64,000 nucleotides of DNA from Ligustrum vulgare (taxonomy: Eukaryota > Streptophyta > Magnoliopsida > Lamiales > Oleaceae): NCBI GenBank assembly GCA_963555705.1, contig OY743184.1, forward strand, positions 26,808,639 through 26,872,638, in the 5' to 3' direction. Positions within the stretch are counted from its first letter, which is position 1. Each line of letters starts with the position of its first letter. Shown here in pieces: positions 42,579 through 54,575 of the stretch. A model generated the notes under the pieces. It had not been told where the DNA came from, searched no databases, and worked only from the letters and a program-made list of their open reading frames with translations. A program made the translations under genes and the position numbers.

Positions 42579-44154
42579 TATAATCGAAAAGATCTGAGCG
42601 TCCAAAAGAATTAGAGCCATAAGAGCATTCTTAGGCTGCTTCAAGAACCCAATGTTGTAAATCGTCGACTGAATATCGCCACTTTCTACCCTTTGCAAAA
42701 CTCATTCTTCCATGCAGACACAACACAATTATAATTTTAAATTTTTTGCAAATTTTACATTATGTTTTCAAATGAAAGCAGTACACTAAATCAAGATTTT
42801 CTATGCCATGTGTAGACAGTGTAGTAGATTGGAAACTTGTTAACCTTAATTATGTATTCTTTCATCAAACAGTACAAGTAAAGACTAAAAAAAATAAAAA
42901 TAAAAATTATATTTCCACAATTGAACGAGCAATTATATAAGAGAGTGTAGATTGATATTTCGTGTCATCATATCCTTGAAATCAAATGTTATTGATAAGT
43001 CATATAGCTTAAAAGAACCCTTGAAAACTCACTTAAAATATTTGACCCTTCAAAATTTATCTATACAAATCAAGAATACAATATTTATCAGAAACATAGT
43101 TGCTCTATTCCTTTGGATATGAAACGTCTTACAATCACCAACATCTCGCAACCGGAAGTAAGAATGCGATTCCAAAGTAACCTTTCAAATTAAAATGCAG
43201 CAAAGAATTGATAGCATATTCTGGCTATTGAAATTGAATACATAACACAAAGTAGATTACATTACAGTATTAATTATTTTTTACATTTTTCACGTCCAAT
43301 GAATGACAAATCTTCATCCCTCCCAGTCGGTCTATGCCTCGACGAATGATAAAGCTCGTTCATTGCTTGGAATAATGAACTTTTATGCTTGGATGTTTTT
43401 TGTTCCACAACAGGTAAACGTTCATAACTTGAATAGATTGCAGCATGTCAGAGATAACAATTACAAACTACTACGTCACCTGATTTAATCATTCCACGGG
43501 GTTTTGGTAAAGAGAAAGTCTTGCTTATGTTGCTTCCATATCATTAGAAAAGCTCAAACGGAATGATAAGACCCCATTGCATGTCAGCATACAAACATTA
43601 TGGTAGTGAATGTGAAAATGAAGCAGTCAGGTCGACAACGTGATAGAAGGGACGCCATATGACCTGCCTTCGTGTACAGAAAAATAGCATCCTCCTCCAA
43701 ATTGTTGGTTGCAATTTAAAGGGCCTGAATTGGTACCGTCAATCAGAAAAGTGTAAACGTCAAAACATTTGAATAGGTATTATAGGTTTGTGTTTGAAAA
43801 ATCTTCCCTGATAAACCATAAGCCGGGATTGTGTGGTATCTACCGATGAAAATGCTATGATACCACCACGATGGGGGAGATGCCAGCCGGTTGAAGTAGA
43901 GGATGAATTCTGTGAAAGTCTTTGTTGCATCCATAAACTGATAAACTCCATTAATATTTTGAATAAAATTAGGAACCGTTTGAGATGGGGGAGGCGAAAA
44001 TCTCTCCATTAATATTTTTTTCTTAAATGTTTTAATTTTTTATAATAATTCTATATATCCAAATATTTTCTTTGATTCTGCTATAAATCCATATATATTA
44101 TACGAAGGTATATAATTCATTTTCTAATTTTTAAGTAGGTGTGGGAGTGGGAAC
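42579..44154. other. Intergenic DNA, no gene recognised
   Basis: Short open frames on both strands (for example 43303-43488 plus and 43743-44009 minus) show no domain I know. The junction with the Copia target continues the sequence left of 37452, so 42579 onward was once next to the subtilase fragment. I could not find more subtilase here. Confidence 0.4.
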
Positions 44155-44255
44155 CATAAAATTCATCCACCAGCCACGTGGTGGGTGAGGATTAGTTATG
44201 CGTGGGTGGACCCCACTGTCCACCCATAGGAGGATGATCGACAAATGGGTTGCTC
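44155..44255. repeat. CACGTG-containing repeat left of the old Copia element
   Basis: The text CACCAGCCACGTGGTGGGTG, GATTAGTTATG, GTCCACCCATAGGA and ACAAATGGG has a related copy at 49000-49090 (CGCCACGTGACAGGTGGTG, GATTGGTTATG, CAGTCAGCCATAGGA, ACAAATGGG). Both copies have the same orientation. Confidence 0.6.
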
Positions 44256-44284
44256 ATAAATCTACTTAAAACATTTACAAAAAA

Positions 44285-47200
44285 TAAAATGTCAGGTCTG
44301 GTACAAATCATAAGATAATAACAGATTCTACAACATTGGAATAAAGTACATTATGCATTCTGTATTCTTCTTCATTAGGTTTTGGAAATAGATCTATAGA
44401 GAATTTAAAATGACTAGGCAATGGAAATGAAATTGATTTAGAATAAAAAATAATTAACGTTTTCAATATAGGCCTTTTGATTTAAATGCGGTTTCCCTTT
44501 ATCTCCGTTTCTGAAAATATCAATCCCAAGAATGTTTCTAGCTAGCCATAGGTCTTTTCATTCAAATTCAGCTTTCAGTTTTTCTTTAAGATGATGAATT
44601 TCATGCAGATTATTTTCAGTAATCAGCATATCATCAACATATATAAGTACATGAAATCAGATTTTCTTTCTTAAAGTAAAAACAAGGATCATATTGACTT
44701 TTTTGAAACTTTAAACTTTGGATATAAGAGTTAAATCACTTGTAACATTGTCTAGATCTTGCTTCAAACCATATAATGATTTTTGAAGTAAACATACTAA
44801 GTTCTTTTTACTTTTCTATCTTTTGGTTGAGTCATGTTTATAGTTTCATCCAAAAACATATAAAAAATTAATTTTTACATCCATTTGTTCAAGCTCAAGG
44901 TCATATTGTACAACTAAAGCAAACAAGATTCTAATGGATGTATATTTCACTATTGGGAAATTTTTTTATGTATAATCAACCCCTTTCTTTTAGGAGTCTA
45001 GCCTTATATTTAAGTCTCTCGCCTTATTTTGTTTTCATTCTTTTAATTTAAATATCATTTACGGTCATTTAATTTCTTGTCATGAGGTTTTTCAACTAAG
45101 ATCCAAGTCTAATTTTTTATAAGGAAATTCATTTCTTTTTGCATTACAGCAAGCCATAAATTAGATTCTTCAGAATTTATTTCTTCTTTATAAGAGCTAG
45201 GTTCTATATTTAAGAAAGCAGGAAAGGTAGAGGCTAAGATATATTCGTAATCATCAATTATGGATGGGGGTCTAATATTTCTCCTAATCTTGTCCCTGGC
45301 TAATTGATCATCACTAAGATCGGTCTCATTTTTAGTATGTGATGTGGGTGAATTTGGTGCAAAAATATGAGTAGGTAAATGTTGGGGTTGCTCCATCTAA
45401 ATTTGAGTATCAGTTTGATGATTTTCTTCTTGACTTTCATTAAAACTCAATTTAGTTAACAAAGTCATTTTTCACAAAGAGGATTTTCATATTTTTCAAA
45501 TTTGCAGAAAATAATATTTTCATTAAAAACAACAAAACCTACTTATTGTAACTTTAAAACCTTTATGCTCTTTAACCCACATCATATAACCCTTGACCCC
45601 TTTCCCAGACTCAATAAAAACACGTTTTAAAGATCTGAGGCCAAGTTTAGTTTGAATCTAATGTGCATATGTTGCATACCCAAAAGTCTTTAGATGGGAA
45701 TAATTAGGAACTGCAGAATTCCATATCTAATCAGGAATATTGTAGTTCACAGCACTTGAAGGACATATGTTAATTAGGTATGAAGATGTTTTAACAACTT
45801 CTCCCCAAAACAGTTTTGGCAAATTTGATTGGATTAACATGTACCTTGTTCTTTCTAACAAAGGTATATTCATTCTTTCAGGAACCCCATCTTGTTTTGT
45901 ACTATATGACACAATCCTATGTTTAAGTATCACTTGGTATTTACAAAAAATTTCAAATTCAAAGTTGCAGAATAATAACACATTATTAGTTTTAATAACT
46001 TAAACCTTTTTTGTTTTCAAATTTTCGACCAAGGTAATCCAGTTTTTAAAAACAGACACAGTTTGATCCTTATAATTCAACAAATGAACCCAAGACTTAA
46101 AAAATAATCATGAATGATAAGTAGGAAATACTTATAGTCAGAAACAGTATTAACAAGAGCAGGACCCCATATATTTGCATGCAAGTATTCATGAATGTTT
46201 GCAGATTTATTTGTCTCTTTTTCAAAAGATGAGGTTTCCCATTTTCCTAATGTACACTCTTCACAAAATGAGAGCTTTTGTAAAACATCTTTTCTAAAGA
46301 ATCCAATTTTATTATTATTTTTTTTCAAGTTTCAATCATTAACTCCTTTCTCACCTGTATGACCAAGTCTGTTGTGCCAAATATTAGACGATCAGACTTG
46401 TCATCACTTAATTTTTCAACATTAAAAGAATAGGAAGATAGGACTGCACTTTAAGAATGTAAATACCATTAATTTTGGCTATTTTAAAAAATTAGCACAC
46501 TGTCCTTAAGAATTTTAGTGTGTCCACTATTAACATACCTAGTTTGATTTAGAATCAAGATATTATTTCCACTAAGTTTTAACACCACTTTACCAATCCC
46601 TCCTATTTCACATGAAATGTCATTTCCAAGTTTTACAGAACTAGATGCATTTACAAAAAAATTAACAAATAAAACTCTATAAGAGCACATATGAAAAGTA
46701 CAACTAGAATCTAAAATTGATTCATCTTTTATTGTTGGTCATATAGACTACCCCAATGTTATTTTGTATTTCCCAACTTCCTGTTGATTGTTTCCATTAT
46801 CTCTCATTTTCTTGAAACAACCGTTTATTTGATGACAACCTTACCATAATAATAGCATTTTTTAATTTTTTTCTTCCCATCAAACATTTTATCTTTAGGT
46901 TTGTTAAAATGAATTTCTTATAATGACTATCTTTTGACTACCTAGGTTAGTCTTCTTGTTGTTCAAAGTTTTATTTCCCTTAAAGAAAGTTTTACCCTTA
47001 GCTACAAAATATTCTACATTGTATGCTTCTTTCTGTTCAGCTTTAGTTTCAAGTTCTTTATTCTTTAGGGAAGTTTGAATTATATCAATAGTTAATTTAT
47101 GACCACATATTCCAAGACATTTCTAATATCTCTATATCTTTCTCCCACTCAATAGACAGACCACATTTTGATCATCAGACGATTTTTCACTAGAATTTAC

Positions 47201-48995
47201 TAAATCTTGAGTGAGTCAAATAAATTTATCTATATTTTCTTCAGTATCCACATAACGATCAAATTTAAAGCTAAAGAATGTTTCTACAGAAAGCATTTAT
47301 TTGGAAGAGAAATGGTGAGAAAAAGTTTTTGTAATTTTTTCCCACAATTCTATAGCAGCCTTTGTTTCTCCTACCTTTCTGATCACAGAGTCAGATAGAT
47401 GAAGAAACAAAGTACTCCAAGTCATTTCATCCATTTCAGTTTTTCTTTCAAGTGTCAATTTTTCAGGCCATGTTTCATCAAATGCTTCAGCACATTTCAT
47501 TTGAAGTAGTAAAGCTTTAATTTTCTTACACTAGCGACTAAAATTTCCTCTGTCATTCCAAATCTCAACTTCAACTTTATAGTGCCATTTTCAAAACAAT
47601 TTTAGGAGAAAAGAATTTTTATATGAGATCATAAGAAACCATTTTATAGTAAATCAAGAATTTACAGTGTAGTAAGAACATAATCTAATTCAAATAACCA
47701 TAAAGATTAAATCACACAAAGAAGAATTACTGTGCAAAACAGATTATATACACAGAATAAATCACAGAAATATTGATTATGTATACATTATGTAGTAATC
47801 AGGAGGTATTGAGTTCAATATATCCAAGTAATTATACCAGAAGTTATTTCTCTCCCTCAACCTTACTTAGGTTGGACCTAAACTCCCTCAGATTCCAGGA
47901 TTCTCTTAGGAAATCTTGGACAAAGGTAAGTGAAGGGGTCTAAACAAGGCTTCAACCGAGGAAAATCAGAATAGTGACATAAAAAATATAGAAAGAACGT
48001 TTAAAAGCAAATATCTCACGTGATTGTTGCATAAAACGTTTTAACCCATCAATATCTTTCAAGATTCTTCTAGAAAAAGTAGATTCGTTTGCAAATCTTT
48101 TAGATCCAGGCTTTTCTTTTCAGCATACCAATAGATCTGTTACCCAAACATACAGATCTTTCAGATCCAGGCCATATCTTGAAGTGTAACAATAGATACG
48201 TAACTCAAACTTATAGATCTTTCAAAAATCTCAAAGGCAACAGTGGTTATTCAACTTTAAAATTACATATATGGGGTTTTTCAAAAGAATTTTTAGATTC
48301 CTTTTGGTAAAAAACCCTAGAGAATTAAAAAAACCCAATTTTTTCTTTAAAGAAATTTTGGATTTTGAAAATCTTTAAAGGTTTAAAGAAGTTCCTAGTT
48401 TTTTTCTTTCGTAAAAACAAGGACCGTAAGGCTCAAAACTTAAAGAATATACTTTAGATCTCAAATGTTTTTACAAAACGAACATGAAATCAAATTTATT
48501 AAAAATCAGAAATCATACAAAGTGTTTGAAAATAGAACAAATTACAACGAACTGTGAAGATAAACCCTCACAAGTTTGAACACAAAAACTATAATAATCT
48601 CTCAAAGTATCACACCAAAAAGATGAAAATAGAGAAAAATACACAAAGATTTTCTCAAAACTAGAGAGAGAATAGAGAAAATGTGAGAGAAGAAGAAGAG
48701 ACGAGAATCAGGAAATCGAATGTTCTGGACCCTAAAGCAGTCCACTTGTATATATGCTGGAGATGATCCAACAGTTGAGGATGCTCCAGATAGTTGATCC
48801 AACAGCTCCAACAAACTTTAGTTAAAATAGAAAATTCATGCTTTGGAAGTGCAACTTAGATCCGGGTATTGGACTTCGAGTTAAAGTCCAATTGTTTAGG
48901 CTGTAGTTCTTCCTTCATTTGGACTTCTTCTTGGACTATCCTTGATGGGCTAATTACATCTACACAAACATTGGTCAAATACAAGAAATTTATGG
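44285..48995 (-). mobile_element. Old, 3'-truncated Copia retrotransposon
   Basis: The order on the minus strand is: an LTR (48425-48995); gag (47297-47500, with EAFDETW and ELWEKI); pre-integrase (46077-46328, LSFCEECTLGKW); integrase (45727-45981, GVPERMN, SYLINICPS); a linker (45109-45396); and reverse transcriptase (44285-44900, YVDDMLI near 44627-44647, then CTRPDI near 44300). It stops at the TRPDI motif, so the RNase H end and 3' LTR are missing. Many frameshifts and stops show it is old. I did not find a primer binding site next to the LTR. Confidence 0.85.
48425..48995 (-). repeat. 5' LTR of the old Copia element
   Basis: Related over its length to 35340-35915. A TATATA box lies near 48748-48756 (minus). 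The outer edge is near 48970-48995; similarity to the other copy continues to AGAAATT. Confidence 0.7.
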
Positions 48996-48999
48996 GGCA

Positions 49000-49090
49000 A
49001 TCACCGACCCGCCACGTGACAGGTGGTGATTGGTTATGAGTGACTGTCTAGTGGACAGTCAGCCATAGGATTTCCCACAAATGGGCATGT
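49000..49090. repeat. CACGTG-containing repeat right of the old Copia element
   Basis: This is the partner of 44155-44255. It lies immediately outside the Copia LTR. Confidence 0.55.
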
Positions 49091-49485
49091 TATGAACATA
49101 AAATCTTCGTTGTCACATATGGAAGTATCCATTTTCTGTACGTTTATTACTGATGTTATGAAAATCGGATTGATTGTTTAAATAGTGAAAGTGGAAAAAG
49201 ATTTGAAATTTAGTGCCTTTTTGGTGTAGGTAGTTTTGGAGGATTTTGAGTTTTTGCGAGAAAGTGTGATTAAAAAGTGATTGAAAAATGTGTAAATTGG
49301 TGAGCCCCATATAATTGTAAAATCATTTGAAAGAAGATCGAAAAAGGTAAACTATTTACTAGTCAAGTTTTTCAAAAAAGAAGATTTTCTTTTCTTTCTT
49401 TCTTTTGTATTAATTTGAATATTTTACTGCCGTTTGACTTTCCCTCAATCGCAATTCTACCCTTGCCTATTGAACATTAAGAAAA
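49091..49485. other. AT-rich DNA with a possible Tourist-like MITE
   Basis: TTAGTGCCTTTTTGGTG near 49211-49227 and GTGTGATTAAAAAGTGATTGAAAAATGTGT near 49264-49294 resemble the Tourist-like family seen elsewhere in the window. The right end is not clear. Confidence 0.4.
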
Positions 49486-49599
49486 CTAGTTTCATATATG
49501 TGCGATGCACAGAAATATTCAATAGACAAAGCATAATATACCAACTTAGAAAAATAGGAAAAAATCAATAAAAAGTAACAACAGCGAGTGTCAATTTAA

Positions 49600-49600
<1 letters not shown>
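49486..49600 (-). mobile_element. Helitron 3' end, same family as 19625
   Basis: On the minus strand the text ends TGTGCATCGCACATATATGAAACTAG, followed by T. GTGC-ATC-GCAC is the same hairpin as at 19639-19649. The next about 110 bp (TTCAATAGACAAAG..., GTGTCAATTTAAAATAATAATAA) match the copy at 19654-19745. The 5' end was not located. Confidence 0.55.

Positions 49601-49647
<47 letters not shown>
49599..49647. repeat. (TAA)n microsatellite
   Basis: About 16 TAA/AAT units. It appears to have expanded from the shorter AATAATAATAAG present at the same place in the Helitron copy at 19737-19747. Confidence 0.95.
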
Positions 49648-49648
<1 letters not shown>

Positions 49649-49838
49649 TTATCAAGAGTATTATAGATTTTGAAAAACCTCCCTGTACACAACTTTAGTT
49701 GCCACTCTTGTTGGGTTCTCATTGTCATCTATCGTATATTTACTTCCATCATTAGCAGCGCTTTAAGAAAAGTTGTAGTCACCCGATCATGTGCGCCCTT
49801 TGTTCACATATACATGCACAGCTGAGACCCATCACTAA

Positions 49839-50555
49839 TGTGATCTAAGATATGAACTCAAAGAAGAGATCGAGTTACAAGAAACCAAAATGTAGACCCC
49901 AGTTTGATGACCTAAAATATCAAAAAAGAGGTGATAAATGAAGTCTCAAGACCAGTACATGTGGGTGGAAGCCAAAATTCTAGACAAAGGCATAAGTGGG
50001 AAATTTCAACCGTAGAAACCACCACGTGATCTCATGGCGTTTCCATGGAGCAATCGCTCGAGACCTGAATTCTTAAGTAGTTTACGCAATGATCAACCAT
50101 GCGATCGCGTGGTTCTATTGGAACAGGATTTTCGCTAATTTTATTTTATTATCTGTTTTAAACTATTAATTGTATGATTTAGAGTCCATTAGAGGCTAGG
50201 TTAAGCTAGTTACGTTTTTCATCATATTTAAACTATTTTTATCATTGGTGATTATTATTTTTTACGATTATTGAGTGTTTTACTCTTTAAAGGTGAGAAT
50301 TCCCTTTTTCAATTATTCTCCATAAAACATCAAGAACTTATCTATGGTGTTATACCCTAGAACTTCTCAAGGAACTAGGGAATTTTTGTGGCGTTCGACA
50401 ATTCTAGTTCTTTCTTCCACATCGCTTGAGTTCTTGCATCATGAGGTTTGGGTTAGAATCAAATCATCTATTTTATGTATTTATCTGAATTTAGATATTT
50501 CCAATTTTCAATTTTTAATACCGTGTATTTTTCGCTTTTCCTACAAGCAATCGCA
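49839..50555 (+). repeat. 5' LTR of the Gypsy element
   Basis: 717 bp. It lacks a GAGCTC...CACACGATTGTGTGG block present near 53449-53475 of the 3' LTR. It contains short GCGATCGCGTGG-type GC patches. Confidence 0.8.
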
Positions 50556-51010
50556 TCAGTTGGTATCAGAGCTTAGATCTAAATTCATGTTCTCGTTTTA
50601 TTTCCTGTTTTTCTTGACTTTTTTCTTGTGTTCTTCGTGTTGCTCATGATTTTTCAGTCTTTGATCCAAAAAAAAATTCAAAAGTGTTTTTTTAGTTCAT
50701 TTTTCACCTAAATTAAATTTCGTTTGGTCTTCTATATTCGTAGTTGAGTTTTCAAAAAAAAAAAGAAAAAATCGAAATTTGCAGAAAATTAGACATCAAT
50801 TTCAAAAATTTCGAGAATTTCGATTTTTTGTCTTCCATTGTCTTGTTCTTGAGTCTTTGAGTTAGTTCTTTGGCGAACTAAAAAGGGGATAATGAGAGGT
50901 GAAAGGCAAGAATTGTGCGTCAATATCGGGAAAAAGCCAAATAGAGTGATACACGAGCGTAAAACACATGTGAGGAAACTTTATCTATTTATTTATTTTT
51001 ATAACTAACC

Positions 51011-52820
51011 ATGTTTGACAGGGAGGAATCACCATCTTCATCAATAGGTGATAACAAAAGATCTGATAGGAAAGGATCATCAGCGTCATCAGTGGGAGGC
51101 AATAAACATCAACCTAAATAGTTTAATATGATGGAAGCCATGCATGAGCAATTTGAAAAGGTAATGACTAGATTGGATAGGTATGATGAAAATATTGCTC
51201 AATTGCACACGGAATGTCAAATAGGCCCTAGAGTTAAAAGGAAGAATAAGAGAGAATAATCTTAGGTTTGGTGTTGGGATGATGATGAGGGGATAGGAAG
51301 GGAGGGAGAAGGTGATCAATCTTCAATGACTAATGTGGGAAGAAGGAGGCATAGGAAGATAGGCGTGAAAGGGGGCATAGGAGATATCACGAGGATAGGG
51401 AAGAAGTTGATGGGAACCTTGGAAATATAAAGACCATACCATCTTTTCAAGGGAGGAGTGATCCTAAGGTGTATTTATATAGGGAGAAGAAGGTGGAATT
51501 AATATTTGATTGCCACAACTATTCGTAGGAGAAGAATGTGAAACTAGCTGTGATAAAGTTCACTGATTATGCCAACATATGGTGGGATCAATTGGTGATG
51601 GGTAGGAGGAACAATTATTAGAGACCTCTGGAAACTTGGGATGAATTTGAAGCGATTATAAGGAAGAGATTTATTCCTAATCACTACTATAAGGACATCT
51701 ACCATAGACTGCAAGGTCTTTCACATAGTTCTAGGAGTGTAGAGGATTACCATAAGGATATAGATATCGCTATGATTAGGGGCCAATGTAGTGGAGGATA
51801 GGGAGGTTACAATGGCTAGGTTTTTGAGAGGGCTAAATAGGGATATTGCCAATGTGATAGAGCTATAACACTATGTGGAGTTGCAGGACATGGTGCGCAT
51901 GGCCATGAAGGTAGAAAGGCAATCGAAGCGAAAAGGTGCAGTAAGGCAATCACCAGGCTCTTATCCTACTTCACAAACAAAACGGGAAGTTAATGAAGAT
52001 CATGTCCCAAAATGGAGGGAAGAGCCAACACCGAAAGGTAAAAATATTTCTAATTCCCAATTTGCTAAAGATAGAAATATAAAAAATTTTAAATGTTTGG
52101 GTTCTGGACATGTTGCTTCACAATGTCCAAATAAACGAGTGATTGTTTTGCGTCATGGGGAGATTATGTTTGAGGATGAATATGAAGACTGCCTAAGTTA
52201 GAGGATGCTAGTGATAGTGATGAATTAACATATGTTGCAGCAGGTGAAGCTCTTGTTAATGGCATGCTCTTAGTGCTATAATTGCTAGAATTAAGATGAA
52301 TGAGGTGGATGAGCAAAAAGATGCTATTTTTTTCACACTAGGTGCTTTGTAAACAATAAGGTGTGTAGTATGGTGATTGATAGGGGAAGTTTTACTAATG
52401 CTGTCAGTACTATCTTGGTTGAGAAGTTGGGGTTATCTATGTTTAAGCATCCTAAGCCTTACAAATTGCAGTGGTTGAATGAATATAGGGAAATTAAGGT
52501 GAAAAGGCAGGTTAAGGTAAAAAAAAATTCATTAGGGGGTATAGAGATGACGTAATTTGTGATGTGGTGCCTATGTATATTAGATATGTCTTGTTGGCAA
52601 CGTGATAGAGCAGTGGTACATGATGTGTTTAAAGATCAATACAGCTTTGTGAAGAGTGGAAGATTTTTTACTCTTGTCCCATTGTCACCAATACAGGTCC
52701 ATAAGGATCAACTAAAATTGAAAAGTGAGTTTGAGAGAGAGAGAGAGAGAGAGAGAATTGATATCACGATCTCAGAAAAAGGAGATATAGAGAAAAGTGA
52801 AAAAAGAGAGTTGAGACAAT
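51011..52820 (+). pseudogene. Gypsy gag-protease remnant
   Basis: ATG 51011 opens MFDREESPSSS and soon meets a stop. Gag core motifs follow: IPSFQGRSDPKVYL, ELIFDCHNYS, KFTDYANIWWDQL, WDEFEAIIRKRF (51430-51690). A CCHC-like knuckle reads FKCLGSGHVASQCPNKR (about 52088-52138; the first Cys pair is altered). The protease reads CSMVIDRGSFTN (about 52362-52397) and YKLQWLNE. The end (HDVFKDQYSF, VHKDQLKLKSE) matches the protease-reverse transcriptase linker of plant Ty3/Gypsy. Many frameshifts and stops are present, plus a GA repeat at 52735-52755. Confidence 0.8.
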
Positions 52821-53175
52821 GAGACCCCGACCGTAGAAAAAAGATGGAAAGTGTGAAGAGAGAAAAATAAAGAAGTGACTACCACAAAAATGAGTTTCTT
52901 TGCACAAAGGCTGATGTACAAGGAATGCTTCTTTGCACTTAAACCCACTAAAAAATTCCTCCCTAGTTTGGTTAATTATGTTTTGTAAGAACCCAAGTTA
53001 AATCCCAAACTTAAAGCTGGGAATAAATTGAAAAGCAAGGATGGACGACCCAGAAAGTTGAAGGGAAGCACCAAGCATAATCATGTTCCTTAAGCCAACA
53101 AAATCAGAAGATGCTTGGAAATTGGATTAGATGTTGATTTGAGGTCGAATCATTTTCAAGAGAGAGAGATGATGA

Positions 53176-53940
53176 TGTGATCCAAGATAGGAACTCAAAG
53201 AAGATATCGGGTTACAAGGAGCCAAAGTGCAGACACAAGTTCGATGACCCCAAAAGATAAAGCAAGAGGTGATAAACAAAGCCCCAAGACTAGTACAAGG
53301 GGGTGGAAGCCAAAATTCAAGTCAAATGACGAAGTGGGAAATTTCAGCCGAAGGAACCACCACGGGATTGCTTGGCATTTCCATCGAGTGATCGCGCTAG
53401 ACCTGAATTCTTAAGTAGTTTACATAGTGATTAACCACGCAATCGTGAGCTCTATGACCACACGATTGTGTGGTTCTACTCAACAGGATTTTTGAGTATT
53501 TTATTCTATTTTCCGTTTTAAATTATTAATTGTATAATTTAGGGCCATTAGCTGCTAGATTAAGTTACTTACGTTTTTCATCATATTTAAACAATTTTTA
53601 TCATTCTAAGACATTAACTTTGATTATTTTTTTTATAATTATTGAGTGTTTTACTCTTTAAAGATGATAATTCTCTTTTTCAATTGTTCTCCATAGAACA
53701 CCCAAAACTTATCAAAGATTCATAATCTTTGTGGTGTTCTACCCTAGAACTGATCAAGGAAATAGACAATCCTTGTGGAGTTTGACAATTCTAGTTCTTT
53801 GTTCCGCATTGCTTGAGTTCTTATCGTGTGGTTTGGGTTAGAATCCTATCGTCTATTTTATTGTTTTATTTGAATTCATTTCTTTCCAATTTTCAATTTT
53901 TAATTCCGCGTATTTGTTGTTTTTCTCACAAGGAATAGCA
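53176..53940 (+). repeat. 3' LTR of the Gypsy element
   Basis: 765 bp, preceded by a purine-rich AAGAGAGAGAGATGATGA stretch at about 53158-53175 that may be the polypurine tract. It ends GGAATAGCA at 53940. Confidence 0.8.
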
Positions 53941-54404
53941 ACCTTAGTAATTTCTTGATGTCACTGTGGATTTGCTAGACAAGCTCTTTTGTAGGAGCCA
54001 ATATAAGTGCAATAGGACCATTTCCAGGCATCAACAGGGCTAGTCCTTTATATGTCTTTGAATTTTCTTTATTTCTTTTTTTCTTCAAAAATGCTTAGAT
54101 GGATGTTCCCATAAAATGCAATATAAAATAAGTGTTGGATATTACCATTACATAATTTATTTATCAATTTTAGGAATCGAATTACTTCAATCTTTACTTT
54201 CCATTTTAAAAACATCAATGGAAAAACCAAAAAGAAAATCGACGTTCAACAAATCTAACAACATAAGCCAAACATGTCAATGTAAAAGAGCACTTCTCTA
54301 CTGCAAGATATCTTATAAGGATGGACATAGTGAGGTGAAGATCTCATCATAGGAACGGTTCGCCATTGCATGACTCCACAAGAAAACCACAGGAAATCAA
54401 ATAA
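53941..54404. other. Intergenic DNA, no gene recognised
   Basis: Short open frames only, including one at 54116-54352 with no known domain. Confidence 0.45.
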
Positions 54405-54575
54405 TGAGATTTGTTCGCAAGAAAACCACGGGCCACGTTCAAATAATAAAGTGTACCTGAAGAGTCCGGGTTGTCGATCCCACGAGAATGATTATTCATG
54501 ATTGATTTATCCACTCTAGTATCGAATGAATTATCTATTTATGTGATAAGATTTTGGTTTTAATTAATTATCTAC
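54405..54575 (-). repeat. Left part of an interrupted LTR (outer copy)
   Basis: The block GTTCAAATAATAAAGTG...GAGTCCGGGTTGTCGATCCCACGAG is the same as in the inner copy (54609-54660) and in the LTR at 7548. It stops at TCTAC, the target of the inner insertion, and resumes at 57045. Confidence 0.6.

Larger units (their letters stand above)
49839..53940 (+). mobile_element. Gypsy-type retrotransposon with pol largely deleted
   Basis: The LTRs are at 49839-50555 and 53176-53940, both TGTGATCYAAGAT...GCA. TTGGTATCAGAGC, complementary to initiator-Met tRNA, lies at 50560-50572. The internal part encodes gag and protease remnants (51011-52820), then goes almost straight to the 3' LTR, so reverse transcriptase, RNase H and integrase are missing. 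The flanking 5-mers (ACTAA, ACCTT) do not match. The LTRs differ by many substitutions and an insertion, so the element is old. Confidence 0.85.

Noticed and set aside
43743..44009. 88-codon minus-strand frame
   Set aside because: No domain recognised and no splice or start context. Kept as unassigned DNA.
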